DNA of 64,000 bases from Acidaminobacter sp. JC074 (GCF_022496765.1 NZ_VANV01000011.1:1-64000); one strand, 5' to 3'; positions 51,931 through 61,733 are shown, counted from the stretch's first letter. Notes: a model not told the origin generated them from the letters alone. A program made the numbers and translations.

Positions 51931-52977
51931 ATGAAAAAATTATTCGTTTTATTACTATCGTTAGTAATGGTATTCTCTATGGTTGCATGTGGTGGTTCAA
52001 ATGAAGCCAGTGAAACAACTACTGAAGCTAAAGACGAAGCTGTAAAAATTGGTGTAACAATCTATAAGTTTGATGATAACTTTATGTCATTTGTAAGAAG
52101 AGCAATCGGTACTGCAGCAGAAGGTTCTGCAGAACTTATCTTAAATGACTCAAACAACTCACAGGCAACTCAAAATGATCAAGTAGATATGATGATTTCT
52201 AAAGGTGTTAAGTCTTTAGCTATCAACTTAGTTGATCCTCAAGCTGCTCCAACAATCATCACAAAAGCTGAACAAGCTGGTTTACCAGTAATCTTCTTTA
52301 ACAAGGAGCCTGAAGCATCTGTACTTAAGAGCTATGACAAAGCATGGTATGTAGGTACTGCATCAAGTGAAGCTGGTATCATCCAAGGTGAAATGATTGC
52401 TGAAATGTGGAAAGCAAATCCTGAGTGGGATAGAAATGGTGACGGTGTCTTAAATTATGTATTAATGAAAGGTGAACCAGGTCATCCAGATGCAGAAGCT
52501 AGAACTAAGTACGCTGTAGACGTCGTTAAAGAAGCTGGAATCGAAATGAATGAGTTAGAATTACAAACAGGTATGTGGGACTCTGTAAAAGGTAAAGAGT
52601 TAATGGATGCTTGGTTAGCTAAGCATGGCGACGAAATTGAGTTTGTTATTTGTAACAATGATGGTATGGCTTTAGGTGCTATAGAATCTCTTAAAGGTAA
52701 TGGTTACTTCGGTGACGGTACTTACATGCCAGTAGTTGGTGTTGATGCGATTCCAGATGCTTTAGAGCAAATCAAATCAAACTACATGGCTGGTACAGTA
52801 TTAAACGATGCTAAAAACCAAGGTAAAGCAACATTTGAATTAGCATACAATGTAGCAATGGGTAAAGAGCCACTAGAAGGTACTGATTGGGAATTAGACG
52901 GTAACAAGGCTGTTCGTGTTCCATACGTTGCAGTAACAATTGATAACATTGATTTTGCTGAAGAAGCATACAAGTAG
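51931..52977 (+). CDS. mglB: Galactose/glucose-binding lipoprotein MglB
   Basis: A 348-residue binding lipoprotein: signal peptide with lipobox SMVAC, then the MglB fold (KIGVTIYKFDDNFMSFVRRA, VIFFNKEPEASVLKSYDKAW, ICNNDGMALGAIESLKGNG, PVVGVDAIPDALEQI). DRNGDGVLNYVLMKGE corresponds to the calcium-binding loop of galactose-binding proteins. ATG 51931 is 6 bases from GGAGG; ATG 51928 is too close. Its codon use resembles highly expressed genes. A hairpin separates it from mglA. Confidence 0.92.
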   Translation: MKKLFVLLLSLVMVFSMVACGGSNEASETTTEAKDEAVKIGVTIYKFDDNFMSFVRRAIGTAAEGSAELILNDSNNSQATQNDQVDMMISKGVKSLAINLVDPQAAPTIITKAEQAGLPVIFFNKEPEASVLKSYDKAWYVGTASSEAGIIQGEMIAEMWKANPEWDRNGDGVLNYVLMKGEPGHPDAEARTKYAVDVVKEAGIEMNELELQTGMWDSVKGKELMDAWLAKHGDEIEFVICNNDGMALGAIESLKGNGYFGDGTYMPVVGVDAIPDALEQIKSNYMAGTVLNDAKNQGKATFELAYNVAMGKEPLEGTDWELDGNKAVRVPYVAVTIDNIDFAEEAYK

Positions 52978-52984
52978 TATTTAT

Positions 52985-53011
52985 ATCGAGATGCTTATGC
53001 ATCTCGATTTT
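52985..53011 (+). other. Intercistronic hairpin between mglB and mglA
   Basis: ATCGAGATGC (52985-52994), TTAT, GCATCTCGAT (52999-53008), with only TTT after it. It mirrors the hairpin at 22369-22396 in locus A and probably stabilises the mglB message or causes partial termination. Confidence 0.75.
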
Positions 53012-53034
53012 ACAAGTCTAATGGAGGTAACTTT

Positions 53035-54531
53035 ATGAATGACTACATTCTAGAAATGATTGACATCACAAAGGAATTTCCTGGTGTAAAGGCACTCGAT
53101 GAAGTCTGTTTACGTGTAAAGCCGGGTACGGTACATGCCTTAATGGGTGAAAATGGTGCTGGTAAATCAACCTTGATGAAGTGCTTATTTGGTATTTATA
53201 GAAAAGACAACGGTCGCATACTGTTGGATGGACAAGAAATTAAGTTTACTTCTTCAAGAGATGCATTAGATCATGGTGTATCTATGGTTCATCAGGAGTT
53301 GAATCAAGTACAAACAACTAGAATCATGGACAATATCTGGTTAGGAAGATTTCCTCATAAAGGCTTGTTCATTGATGAAAATAAAATATATCAAGATACT
53401 AGAGAAATATTTAGGTCTTTAGAGATTAAGCTAGATCCTAGACAAAAGGTAGAAACTCTACCTGTTTCAGAAAGTCAGATGGTTGAAATTGCTAAGGCGG
53501 TTTCTTATAATTCTAAGATCATTGTTATGGACGAACCAACATCTTCTTTAACAGAAAATGAAGTCCAGCATTTATTTAGAATTATAAAGTCTCTAAAAGA
53601 ACAAGGCGTTGCTGTTATTTACATTTCTCATAAGATGGAGGAAATTGATCAGATTGCTGATGAAGTCACCATTATGAGAGACGGTAAATGGATTGCAACA
53701 GAATCGGTTAATAATATCACCACGGATGAAATCATTAACTTAATGGTCGGTCGTGATTTGACCCATCGTTTTCCACACAAAACCAATACGCCAGGTGAAT
53801 CCATCTTAAAGGTGGAAGGCTTAACGGCTAAGTATCAACCATCTATTATTGATGTGTCTTTTGAACTTAGACAGGGTGAAATTCTTGGTGTTGCAGGCTT
53901 AGTTGGTGCAAGAAGAACAGAGCTAGTAGAAACTATATTTGGTGAAAGAAAGAAAACCGAAGGCAAACTTATTCTGCATGGCAAAGAAATTGATAATAAA
54001 TCACCTTACTATGCCATAAAAAATGGTTTTGCTCTTGTAACAGAAGAAAGAAGAGCAACAGGTATCTTTGCGGAACTGGACATACAGTTTAACTCCGTCA
54101 TAGCCAATATAGACAAGTATATCCCATGGTACCAGTGGATCAATGAAAGAATGATTCAACAAGATACCCAGTGGGTTATAGAGAGCATGAATGTTAAAAC
54201 GCCACATCAGAAAACCAGAATTGAATCACTCTCTGGTGGTAACCAGCAGAAAGTAATTATTGGTAGATGGCTTTTAACAGAACCAGAAATACTATTACTT
54301 GATGAACCGACAAGAGGTATTGATGTTGGTGCCAAGTTTGAGATCTATCAGTTAATGATTGAACTGGCAGAAAGAAAAAAGGCAGTCATGATGGTTTCAT
54401 CGGAAATGCCTGAACTGCTAGGGGTAACCGATAGAATTCTAGTTATGAGTAATGGTCGTATGGCGGGTATTGTTAATACCGCTGAAACGACTCAGGAAGA
54501 AATTTTAAGATTATCAGCGAAGTATCTGTAA
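53035..54531 (+). CDS. mglA: Galactose/methyl-galactoside ABC importer ATPase MglA
   Basis: A 498-residue double ATP-binding cassette. Domain 1: Walker [25 protein letters not shown], Walker [12 protein letters not shown]. Domain 2: degenerate Walker [10 protein letters not shown], signature [28 protein letters not shown]. The degenerate second site and length are normal for CUT2 importers. It works with MglB and the MglC permease, which starts 12 bases later. Confidence 0.94.
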   Translation: MNDYILEMIDITKEFPGVKALDEVCLRVKPGTVHALMGENGAGKSTLMKCLFGIYRKDNGRILLDGQEIKFTSSRDALDHGVSMVHQELNQVQTTRIMDNIWLGRFPHKGLFIDENKIYQDTREIFRSLEIKLDPRQKVETLPVSESQMVEIAKAVSYNSKIIVMDEPTSSLTENEVQHLFRIIKSLKEQGVAVIYISHKMEEIDQIADEVTIMRDGKWIATESVNNITTDEIINLMVGRDLTHRFPHKTNTPGESILKVEGLTAKYQPSIIDVSFELRQGEILGVAGLVGARRTELVETIFGERKKTEGKLILHGKEIDNKSPYYAIKNGFALVTEERRATGIFAELDIQFNSVIANIDKYIPWYQWINERMIQQDTQWVIESMNVKTPHQKTRIESLSGGNQQKVIIGRWLLTEPEILLLDEPTRGIDVGAKFEIYQLMIELAERKKAVMMVSSEMPELLGVTDRILVMSNGRMAGIVNTAETTQEEILRLSAKYL

Positions 54532-54543
54532 TAGGAGGTCGAG

Positions 54544-55602
54544 ATGACTAGATTACAAAAAAATATGATATCAAGAAGGGATAGACTTAAAAATCTAACT
54601 TTCTCAGATGTTATGGATTACATGATGCAAAAAGCTATTTTTATAGTTTTACTTGGTCTCCTAGTAGCAATTGTTATCATAGATCCTGATTTTATATCGA
54701 TTAATAACTTTAAAAATATACTGTCACAATCATCTACAAGAATCATTATGGCACTTGGTGTTGGTGGTATCATTGTTGCAAAAGGAACAGACCTATCACT
54801 TGGTAGACAAGTTGGTTTAGCGGCTGTTGTATCTGCTTCACTTTTGCAAAAGGCTGATTATGCATATAAGATGTATCCAGACTTACCCGTATTACCAATC
54901 ATAGTACCGATTATACTTGTTATGTTAATTACAGCAGGTTTCTCACTCATCAATGGTATTGTAGTAGCTAAGTTTAAGGTAGATCCCTTTATTGCAACAT
55001 TAGGTATGATGGTTATTGTATATGGTGTCAACTCTATATACTTTGATAGACCGCCTTATGGGGCTCAACCGATTGGTGGTTTAGATGAGAGATTTACAAG
55101 ATTTGCCCAGGACTCAGTAGAAATATTTGGACTAAACATACCACTTCTGATGATCTATGCAACCATTGTCACCGTCCTGGTCTGGGTCTTATGGAATAAG
55201 ACTAAGTTCGGTAAAAACATATTTGCCATCGGTGGTAACCAGGAAGCTGCCATTGTATCGGGTGTTAATGTTGTTAAATACTTGCTACTCGTTTACATGT
55301 TTGCAGGTTTATTATATGGTTTTGGTGGAGCTTTAGAAGCTGCGAGAATCGGTTCTGCAACAAATAATACCGGTATGAACTATGAGTTAGATGCCATCAG
55401 TGCATGTATTGTTGGTGGTCTGTCCTTCTCAGGTGGTAGAGGTACAGTACCAGGCATTGTAACAGGTGTTTTAATATTCCAAGTTATTGCATATGGTTTA
55501 ACTTTTATTGGTGTCAACCCATATTGGCAGTTCATCATCAAAGGTTTAATTATCATCTCTGCAGTAGCAATCGATAATAGAAAATTCATTAAAAAGAAAT
55601 AG
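54544..55602 (+). CDS. mglC: Galactose/methyl-galactoside ABC importer permease MglC
   Basis: A 352-residue CUT2 permease with eight to ten helices. Conserved stretches are GVGGIIVAKGTDLSLGRQVG, KNIFAIGGNQEAAIVSGVNV, and EAARIGSATNNTGMNYELDA near the end, which are MglC-like. It follows a GGAGG site and closes the mglBAC operon before a terminator. Confidence 0.94.
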   Translation: MTRLQKNMISRRDRLKNLTFSDVMDYMMQKAIFIVLLGLLVAIVIIDPDFISINNFKNILSQSSTRIIMALGVGGIIVAKGTDLSLGRQVGLAAVVSASLLQKADYAYKMYPDLPVLPIIVPIILVMLITAGFSLINGIVVAKFKVDPFIATLGMMVIVYGVNSIYFDRPPYGAQPIGGLDERFTRFAQDSVEIFGLNIPLLMIYATIVTVLVWVLWNKTKFGKNIFAIGGNQEAAIVSGVNVVKYLLLVYMFAGLLYGFGGALEAARIGSATNNTGMNYELDAISACIVGGLSFSGGRGTVPGIVTGVLIFQVIAYGLTFIGVNPYWQFIIKGLIIISAVAIDNRKFIKKK

Positions 55603-55613
55603 TCCCCACCTAT

Positions 55614-55641
55614 GAGTATGCGAAAGCATGCTCTTTTCTTT
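55614..55641 (+). terminator. Terminator of mglBAC
   Basis: GAGTATGC (55614-55621), GAAA, GCATGCTC (55626-55633, one T-G wobble), then TTTTCTTTG. Confidence 0.85.
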
Positions 55642-55759
55642 GTTTTGATTAAACGTTAAAATGGTGAAAAGCTTATCAATAATGCAAGGTTCATGTATAA
55701 TGGATTTATGGTATTAGAGGATTGAGGTTAGTTCAATTATTTATATTAGGAGAAAAGAT

Positions 55760-56863
55760 ATGCAAATAGCTTTAACAAAGAAACTGGCTGATGGTTTAAA
55801 GTTAAAACCTCCAGCAGCAGATGAAACTATTGATCCGATTTTTACATGGACAGCTAACTGGATATGTGTTTGGTCAAATAGATCAGCAAATGATATGCTG
55901 GTTCTTGTAAACAATAAAACACGCTTTACAGTAGCAGTGTATGAAGTTAAAAGAAAAAACTTAAAAGATGTAGAAGCAATAATCATGAAGGCCATTAAAA
56001 ACACTCTTTTGAGTATGAGTTTTAATCCGGATATGGTTGATAAGTATATGGATCAAGCCGGTCAAATCACTTTCGTTAAAAACAGTGATAGAAAAGCTTC
56101 ATCTTGGGTGAGTAAATCTGGACAAGAGTTAACTGCATATATCGGCAGAACTTATAATGGCGTAGATAATGTTTATGATGATATGATTGCAAGAAACAAC
56201 AATTATATGTATGTTAATTTTACTTCAGGAAGCGGTGAGTTTATGCCTTACAAAGCCATGGCCGATGCATTATCGGAGTTGACAGGTCATAAGCCATATA
56301 AGAATAAAGCTTATGAGTTGACAGTGACCCTTGACCTAGAAGTGTATAAAGCTATAAGAAAAATTATTGTACCTGCTGAGATGGATTTCTTTACTTTACA
56401 TCAAGTTATACAAAATGTGTATAAGTGGAATGACGAACATCTATTTGAGTTTGCCATTGCGAATGGAGAATTCTATCCTCCAATGCTTTTCGTGGATAAA
56501 GAAGACCAATATGAACTGGGTTATTATGAACTCATGAATATACACAAAAGACATAAGTTGTCAGAGATTTTTTCTAATAATAAGGAAGTTATTTATACCT
56601 ATGATTTGGGGGATTGTTGGCAACATAAAATTGAACTTACTAACGTATTAGAAGCTTATGATAAAGAACTTCCTTATCTCCTTGAAGCTTCAGGACAAAC
56701 ACCACCAGAAAATGTAGGCGGTGTAGGTGGTTTTATTGAGTTTAGAAAAGTTATGTTAGATGATAAACATCCAGATCATAAAGGCTATAAGAGATGGGCA
56801 CCATTATGGCGTATAGAACTGAGTGAATGGCATAAAAAGGAGAAGGTTATCCACCTCTGGTAA
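55760..56863 (+). CDS. DUF6933 and pRiA4b ORF-3-like domain protein
   Basis: A 367-residue two-domain protein. The N-terminal half ([29 protein letters not shown]) matches the DUF6933 type. From ~205 ([20 protein letters not shown]) the protein is of the plasmid pRiA4b ORF-3 family, with [18 protein letters not shown] and [13 protein letters not shown] as its signatures. That family is common on chromosomes and plasmids and has no known function. It is followed after 16 bases by a SEC-C protein gene, and such pairs are frequent. Confidence 0.85.
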   Translation: MQIALTKKLADGLKLKPPAADETIDPIFTWTANWICVWSNRSANDMLVLVNNKTRFTVAVYEVKRKNLKDVEAIIMKAIKNTLLSMSFNPDMVDKYMDQAGQITFVKNSDRKASSWVSKSGQELTAYIGRTYNGVDNVYDDMIARNNNYMYVNFTSGSGEFMPYKAMADALSELTGHKPYKNKAYELTVTLDLEVYKAIRKIIVPAEMDFFTLHQVIQNVYKWNDEHLFEFAIANGEFYPPMLFVDKEDQYELGYYELMNIHKRHKLSEIFSNNKEVIYTYDLGDCWQHKIELTNVLEAYDKELPYLLEASGQTPPENVGGVGGFIEFRKVMLDDKHPDHKGYKRWAPLWRIELSEWHKKEKVIHLW

Positions 56864-56879
56864 AAGAAAGCGAGTAGCT

Positions 56880-57299
56880 ATGAGAAAAATGTCTGAGATT
56901 ATACTGGAAATGATTGATCCTTATTATAATGATTTAAGCGAGGTTGAAGCGCTTGTTAAACAAGCGGCAATTGGATGGAACGCAGCTATTATGGAGCAAA
57001 CAGGCCATACAGATAGTTTTAATAAAGTATTGGAGGATCTTGAGCTAGAAGAAGGAAATGATGATAAGGAAGAATTGACTTACTTAATTAACAAGTTTAG
57101 AGATATGAAACTTATGTATCATAAAAATGACAACAGGATGATTATGGATACAATTGTTAAGGGAGCTGTTGATGGTGGTTTACATTTAGATGTTGTTGGT
57201 TCTGAAGTTGAACTTCCTAAAGAAGTTAAAGTTGGCAGGAATGATCCATGTCTTTGTGGAAGTGGGAAAAAATATAAGAAGTGTTGTCTGAACTTATAG
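56880..57299 (+). CDS. SEC-C motif protein
   Basis: A 139-residue protein with a helical N-terminal part and the C-terminal SEC-C zinc-binding motif [19 protein letters not shown] (C-x-C ... CC), the same as at the end of SecA. The motif binds zinc and in some proteins mediates contacts with SecB or the ribosome. The start at 56880 has only a weak site (GAAAGCGAG); translation may be coupled to the preceding gene. Function unknown. Confidence 0.85.
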   Translation: MRKMSEIILEMIDPYYNDLSEVEALVKQAAIGWNAAIMEQTGHTDSFNKVLEDLELEEGNDDKEELTYLINKFRDMKLMYHKNDNRMIMDTIVKGAVDGGLHLDVVGSEVELPKEVKVGRNDPCLCGSGKKYKKCCLNL

Positions 57300-57331
57300 C
57301 ATATTATAATAATAAGTAGGAAATAAAGTTG

Positions 57332-57370
57332 AAAACTTCCCAGCAATAGTAATTGCCAGGAAGTTTTTTA
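57332..57370. terminator. Bidirectional terminator between the SEC-C and EF-G genes
   Basis: AAAACTTCC (57332-57340) pairs with GGAAGTTTT (57359-57367), enclosing GCAAT/ATTGC. The plus side continues TT, and on the minus strand the stem reads into TTTTC. Confidence 0.8.
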
Positions 57371-59422
57371 GTAAATAAATTTATCGAGTACAGACTGTGG
57401 TACTTGACTGAAGTGATCAAAAATCATGCTGTAATAGCCTCGTCCTTGAGTTTTAGACCTAAGATCTGTCGCATAGCCAAACATATTAGATAAAGGAATG
57501 GTTGCTCTTAGAAGGTTTTTACCAGAGACTAACTCCATACCGTCTAACGATCCATTTCTTGATGCTATGTCACCGATGACATCACCAACGTATTCTTCAG
57601 GAACGACAATTTCTACCTTGAAGATTGGTTCTAGCAAAATAGAGTGACCAGTTTTTAAGGCTTCTAGTAAGGCGAAGGCTGTAGTTGACTTAAATCCTAC
57701 TTCAGATGAATCATCATCAAACTTAATGTCTAGAAGCTCTACATGAACATCGACAACTTCATAACCTGCTATAACACCAGATTTTAATGAGGCCATGGCG
57801 GCTTCTTTACAAGCTTCAAAATAGACCTTAGGACAATCTGTAGTTAGGTTATTTGTAAATGAATGACCAGAGCCTCTTTCATTTGGACTGACTTTAAGTT
57901 TGACATATCCATAGATGCCTTGGGTGCCTACTTGCCTAGAAAGTTCATGTTCAGTAATTGTTTCAGTGGTGATGGTTTCTCTGTATGAGACTTGAGGCTT
58001 ACCCACATTGGCATTGACGCCGTACTCATTGATCATTCTGTCTAAAATGATTTCAAGATGGAGTTCCCCCATACCAGAAATCAGGAGTTGACCTGTTTCT
58101 GGATGTTTATCAAACTTAAATGTCGGGTCTTCCTCAGAAAGTTTATTTAAAGATGATGTCATTTTATCCAAGTCACCTGGTGTCTTAGGTTCTACGGCAA
58201 CAGAGATAACTGGAATAGGAAAGTCCATGGATTCTAAAATGATAGGGTGTGACTTATCACATAGGGTGTCTCCGGTAGTTGAAAACTTCAATCCTACTGC
58301 TGCGATGATATCACTGGTATGAATCTTCCCAAGTTCTTCTCTTTTATTGGAATGCATTAAAAGCATCTTGCCTATTTTTTCTTTTTTATCTTTAGATGCA
58401 TTGTACGTTTGTTTACCTGCTTCAAGGGTGCCTGAATAAACTCTCATATAAGACAACTTACCTACATATGGGTCGGTCATAATCTTAAAAACAAGTGCTG
58501 AAAATGGACTGTCATCACTGGCTTTTCTAGATGTCTCCTGACCGGTTGGCGTATGACCGACAATATCTTTAACATCTATAGGTGATGGTAAAAAGTCATT
58601 AACTGCATCTAGAAGCATTTGCACGCCCTTGTTTTTATAAGCGGCACCGCATAATACTGGTACAATTTCATTTCTTAGGGTAGCATTTCTCAGAGCATTC
58701 AAAAGGTCCTTTGACTTTATACTTTCACCCTCTAAGTAAGCCATCATAATGTCATCGTCTGTTTCAGCGATGGTCTCTAACAACTTTTGTCTATAGTCAA
58801 GAGCTTCTTTTTTATAGGCTTCAGGAATCTCGGTGATTTCAAGTTCTTCACCATTTTCTCCTATATTATAGATGGCTTTCATATCAATTAGAGAAATAAC
58901 CCCCTCAAAGTCACTTTCGTGTCCCATGGGAATTTGAATGGCCACTGGATTGGCTTTTAGTCTGTCCACAATCATCTTAATAGACCTTTTAAAGTCAGCA
59001 CCGACAAGATCCATCTTATTAATAAAGACAATTCTAGGTACATGATAATGGTCCGCCTGGTGCCAGACAGCTTCGGTTTGTGGCTCAACACCACCTTTTG
59101 CATCCAGTATAACAACAGCACCGTCGAGTATTCTTAAAGACCTTTCTACTTCTACAGTAAAGTCGACGTGACCTGGTGTATCAATGATGTTTATACGTTT
59201 GTTTTGCCACTCACATGTTGTTACAGCAGAAGTTATGGTGATGCCTCTTTCCTGTTCTTGTTCCATCCAGTCCATAACTGCTGAACCATCATGTACTTCA
59301 CCAATTTTATATGTAAGACCTGTATAATAGAGGATACGTTCTGTAGTGGTCGTTTTGCCTGCATCAATATGAGCCACGATGCCTATATTTCTAATGTCCT
59401 TTAGTTGATGTGTTCTTTTCAT
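57368..59422 (-). CDS. Elongation factor G family GTPase, stand-alone paralogue
   Basis: A 684-residue five-domain translational GTPase. G-domain motifs: [15 protein letters not shown] (G1), RGITITSA (G2), DTPGHVDF (G3), NKMD (G4) and CGAAYKNKG (G5 region). Domains II to V follow in normal order, ending [16 protein letters not shown] 59422 follows AAAGGAG; upstream in-frame ATGs lack a site. Clostridial housekeeping EF-G usually sits with rpsL, rpsG and tuf; here the gene stands alone between a SEC-C gene and an unrelated gene. It may be a second EF-G for ribosome recycling or special conditions, or the only copy in a moved location. Confidence 0.9.
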   Translation of the reverse strand: MKRTHQLKDIRNIGIVAHIDAGKTTTTERILYYTGLTYKIGEVHDGSAVMDWMEQEQERGITITSAVTTCEWQNKRINIIDTPGHVDFTVEVERSLRILDGAVVILDAKGGVEPQTEAVWHQADHYHVPRIVFINKMDLVGADFKRSIKMIVDRLKANPVAIQIPMGHESDFEGVISLIDMKAIYNIGENGEELEITEIPEAYKKEALDYRQKLLETIAETDDDIMMAYLEGESIKSKDLLNALRNATLRNEIVPVLCGAAYKNKGVQMLLDAVNDFLPSPIDVKDIVGHTPTGQETSRKASDDSPFSALVFKIMTDPYVGKLSYMRVYSGTLEAGKQTYNASKDKKEKIGKMLLMHSNKREELGKIHTSDIIAAVGLKFSTTGDTLCDKSHPIILESMDFPIPVISVAVEPKTPGDLDKMTSSLNKLSEEDPTFKFDKHPETGQLLISGMGELHLEIILDRMINEYGVNANVGKPQVSYRETITTETITEHELSRQVGTQGIYGYVKLKVSPNERGSGHSFTNNLTTDCPKVYFEACKEAAMASLKSGVIAGYEVVDVHVELLDIKFDDDSSEVGFKSTTAFALLEALKTGHSILLEPIFKVEIVVPEEYVGDVIGDIASRNGSLDGMELVSGKNLLRATIPLSNMFGYATDLRSKTQGRGYYSMIFDHFSQVPQSVLDKFIY

Positions 59423-59577
59423 GGGACTCTCCTTTAACATATCTTTACCCATTTTTATCATAGATTATTTATCAATCAGTTATTTTATAAGCTACTAATT
59501 ATATTATACATCAATATTTAGATTTGCGAAAATTCTGATAATAAAAAATGTTATTTCCTTGTATTTTAGTGGGAAAT

Positions 59578-59618
59578 GTAACACAGGTTACTGTAAGTAT
59601 ACTTAAATAGTGTATAAT
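59578..59618 (+). promoter_or_regulatory. Promoter with overlapping palindromes
   Basis: GTAAC-ACAG-GTTAC (59578-59591) is followed by the perfect 12-base palindrome TAAGTATACTTA (59594-59605), and TATAAT lies at 59613-59618. The second dyad falls in the spacer region of the promoter, where a MarR- or HxlR-type repressor could bind. Confidence 0.55.
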
Positions 59619-59653
59619 AGAATTATCAAAAGAAGAGAAAAGGAGAAAATAAT

Positions 59654-60019
59654 ATGTTAGATAATAAAGATAAAGAATACTTCCAAACAAAACAAGGATT
59701 TGTACCTCCAGGGATTATGGTAGCAGAAAACTTTGGTGATGAGTTCCAAGAAACAATTCAATCCTATCACAAGCAAATTTGGGATGAGGGTGTGATTCCC
59801 CTAAAGTATAGATATATGATAGCGATGGCGACTGCAATCTTTGATGACAACGAACAACGTGCCAAGTTAGAAATGAGAAAAGCCATTGACTCAGGTGCTT
59901 CTAGAGAAGAACTTCTTGAAGTGATTCAGCAGCAAATATGGATGAAGGGGGCACCAACCATTTTACAAGTTGCACCACTTATTCAGATCATTAATAAGAA
60001 ACTACCAAAAGCAGAGTAA
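59654..60019 (+). CDS. Carboxymuconolactone-decarboxylase family protein without redox cysteines
   Basis: A 121-residue all-helical protein of the CMD/AhpD fold (GVIPLKYRYMIAMATAIFDD, ASREELLEVIQQQIW). The family's redox members carry C-x-x-C after the central helix; this protein contains no cysteine at all, so it cannot act as a peroxidase reductant. It may be a decarboxylase-like or structural member. It has its own promoter with palindromes and a terminator. Confidence 0.85.
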   Translation: MLDNKDKEYFQTKQGFVPPGIMVAENFGDEFQETIQSYHKQIWDEGVIPLKYRYMIAMATAIFDDNEQRAKLEMRKAIDSGASREELLEVIQQQIWMKGAPTILQVAPLIQIINKKLPKAE

Positions 60020-60031
60020 TCTGCTTTTTTT
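60007..60031 (+). terminator. Terminator after the CMD-family gene
   Basis: AAAAGCAGA (60007-60015), GTAA, TCTGCTTTT (60020-60028), continuing in T. Confidence 0.88.
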
Positions 60032-60062
60032 CATTATAAGTGTAAACTTATATAGAGGCTTA

Positions 60063-60091
60063 TTGACAGAATTTTTACTATTGTGTAAAGT
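60063..60091 (+). promoter_or_regulatory. Sigma-A promoter of the riboswitch-controlled importer operon
   Basis: TTGACA (60063-60068), 17-base spacer, TAAAGT (60086-60091). The leader would start near 60098 and runs 150 bases before the first gene. Confidence 0.75.
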
Positions 60092-60111
60092 GAAATAGTA
60101 CAGTACTTCGA

Positions 60112-60200
60112 GCTTAAGGACCTAAAGGATGCTATGGTTCTTAAGCCGATGGGTACAGAGAGAAATTTCTGTGCCTCCCAGTGTGGAAAGAAGGCTTATT
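60112..60200 (+). promoter_or_regulatory. Moco/Tuco-type riboswitch candidate
   Basis: P1 is TAAGCC (60142-60147) with GGCTTA (60193-60198). Inside lie GGGTACAGAGAGAAAT, TTCTGTGCCTCCC and TGTGGAAAG. The words GAGAAAT, GCCTCCC, TGGAAAG and GGCTT match, in order, the conserved core of the Moco RNA of E. coli moaA, as I remember it. The P3 arm of that RNA is missing, as in the compact Tuco subgroup linked to tungsten cofactor. An upstream arm GCTTAAGGACC (60112-60122) can pair with GGTTCTTAAGC (60136-60146) and so compete with P1. A terminator follows. Confidence 0.72.
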
Positions 60201-60207
60201 TTTGTCG

Positions 60208-60232
60208 AACTTCCATAAAGGAAGTTTTTTTG
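60208..60232 (+). terminator. Leader terminator of the riboswitch
   Basis: AACTTCC (60208-60214), ATAAA, GGAAGTT (60220-60226), then TTTTT, only 16 bases before the first start codon. A full terminator between a promoter and its first gene is strong evidence for a transcriptional switch. Confidence 0.85.
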
Positions 60233-60247
60233 GTTTAGGGGGTAAAA

Positions 60248-60754
60248 ATGAAAAAGGTTATTGTAGTACTAATGGTGTTGTTGATGACAACAAATGTATT
60301 TGCAGGCGGCAAACAACTTGGTCTTGTTTCTTCTTCAATAGAAGATGGTGCGACAGATGTTGTTTTACAACCAGAGTTCGAGTTAGAGTTTTCTAACAAT
60401 GTTATTAACATGACAGTTAGAGATCAAAATATGACTATGATTGAGATGCTTGATAAAAAGGGTGGTCAAGTCTCAATAGACGTGATTATGGCAGATGACC
60501 AGGTATCACCTGAGTTAAAAAGGATTGTAACCGTAAAGCCACAAGCACCATTAAATGAAGGAGAGTCTTATCAACTGGTTATTAAGGCAGGCTTTACTTC
60601 AAAAAATGATTCTTCTATAGCTGAAGATATTGTTATCAATTTCCATACTGAAGGTGGTTCAGGATTTTCGATGGTCAATATACTGATTATTGGTGCTGTC
60701 GCATTAATCGTCATTCTTGCAGCGACAATGAAGAAAAAACATGCAAAAGCGTAA
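60248..60754 (+). CDS. Exported Ig-like (Big_5) protein with C-terminal membrane anchor
   Basis: A 168-residue protein: signal peptide (VIVVLMVLLMTTNVFAGG), one Big_5-type Ig domain (IEDGATDVVLQPEFELEFSNN, APLNEGESYQLVI), and a C-terminal transmembrane helix (MVNILIIGAVALIVILAATM) with a basic tail. It is first in the riboswitch-controlled operon and overlaps the permease gene by 14 bases. It may help the substrate-binding protein or sense the substrate; no function is known. Confidence 0.82.
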   Translation: MKKVIVVLMVLLMTTNVFAGGKQLGLVSSSIEDGATDVVLQPEFELEFSNNVINMTVRDQNMTMIEMLDKKGGQVSIDVIMADDQVSPELKRIVTVKPQAPLNEGESYQLVIKAGFTSKNDSSIAEDIVINFHTEGGSGFSMVNILIIGAVALIVILAATMKKKHAKA

Positions 60755-61733
60755 ATATCTTCTTTATATACTGCCTCTAATTGGCTTAATGATGGCACTC
60801 TTTATAGGAAGGTATCCAATCACTTTTAGACAAGTCATTACTGTTTTAACAGGCATGGGTGATCAGTCGATTTCTTATAATGATTATTCTTTGATTTGGG
60901 ATATCAGGATGCCAAGGGCCATACTGTCCATTCTAGTAGGTGGCTCTCTAGGTATCAGTGGTGCAGCCCTTCAAGGACTCTTTAGAAATCCCCTGGTAGA
61001 TTCAGGCATACTTGGTGTATCTTCAGGTGCTGGATTCGGTGCAGCACTGGCGATCATATTATTTTCAAGTACATTTTTTATTTATCTATCAGCGTTCATA
61101 TTCTCAATGTTGGCAGTCTTTGTTTCTGTTAGGGTAGGGAGAATCAAAAGTCAGTCGACCACTATTTTGCTGGTTTTAGGTGGTGTTATTGTGTCGTCCA
61201 TATTTTCATCCATGATATCACTCTTAAAGTACGTAGCAGATCCTTACAATGAACTGCCTTCTATTGTGTTTTGGATGATGGGATCGCTTTCTAATGCCAG
61301 TTACAAGGAAATCATAATTTCAGGTCTACCCATGGTCATTGGCGTTAGTGGTCTTCTTTTGATGCGCTGGCGTATCAATGTTCTAAGTATGGGTGAACTG
61401 GAAGCTCAGTCACTTGGCTTAAATGCTAGGTTCTTTCAACTCTTGATTATCCTGTGTACGTCACTTGCAACAGCAGGTGCTGTGGCTGTATGCGGTATCA
61501 TTTCTTGGATTGGCCTTGTCATTCCTCATATTGGCCGTATGCTGGTTGGCAATAACAACAAAGATTTGCTGCCTGTTAGTTTTGCATTAGGTGGCTTGAT
61601 GCTTTTGATTATTGATGTGATTGGAAGAGTCATTACAGGTGGTGAACTCCCCCTCAATATCCTAACTGCCTTAATCGGTGGTCCATTTTATATCTATCTA
61701 TTAAAGAAAACAAAGGCAGGTGTTTGGTCTTGA
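60741..61733 (+). CDS. FecCD/BtuC-type ABC importer permease
   Basis: A 330-residue permease of the class II importer type used for iron chelates, cobalamin, haem and, in MolBC-A systems, molybdate/tungstate. Ten helices, with ILVGGSLGISGAALQGLFRNPL (the coupling region begins here), GILGVSSGAGFGAAL and ISWIGLVIPHIGRMLVGNNN as family signatures. The Moco/Tuco-type leader suggests oxyanion transport. Start 60741 lies within the end of the Ig-like gene; the ATPase gene starts at its stop. Confidence 0.93.
   Translation: MQKRKYLLYILPLIGLMMALFIGRYPITFRQVITVLTGMGDQSISYNDYSLIWDIRMPRAILSILVGGSLGISGAALQGLFRNPLVDSGILGVSSGAGFGAALAIILFSSTFFIYLSAFIFSMLAVFVSVRVGRIKSQSTTILLVLGGVIVSSIFSSMISLLKYVADPYNELPSIVFWMMGSLSNASYKEIIISGLPMVIGVSGLLLMRWRINVLSMGELEAQSLGLNARFFQLLIILCTSLATAGAVAVCGIISWIGLVIPHIGRMLVGNNNKDLLPVSFALGGLMLLIIDVIGRVITGGELPLNILTALIGGPFYIYLLKKTKAGVWS

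Noticed and set aside
57368-59422. Ribosomal protection tetracycline-resistance protein
   Set aside because: Length, G1 motif [12 protein letters not shown] and C-terminal domain are those of EF-G rather than TetM/TetO.
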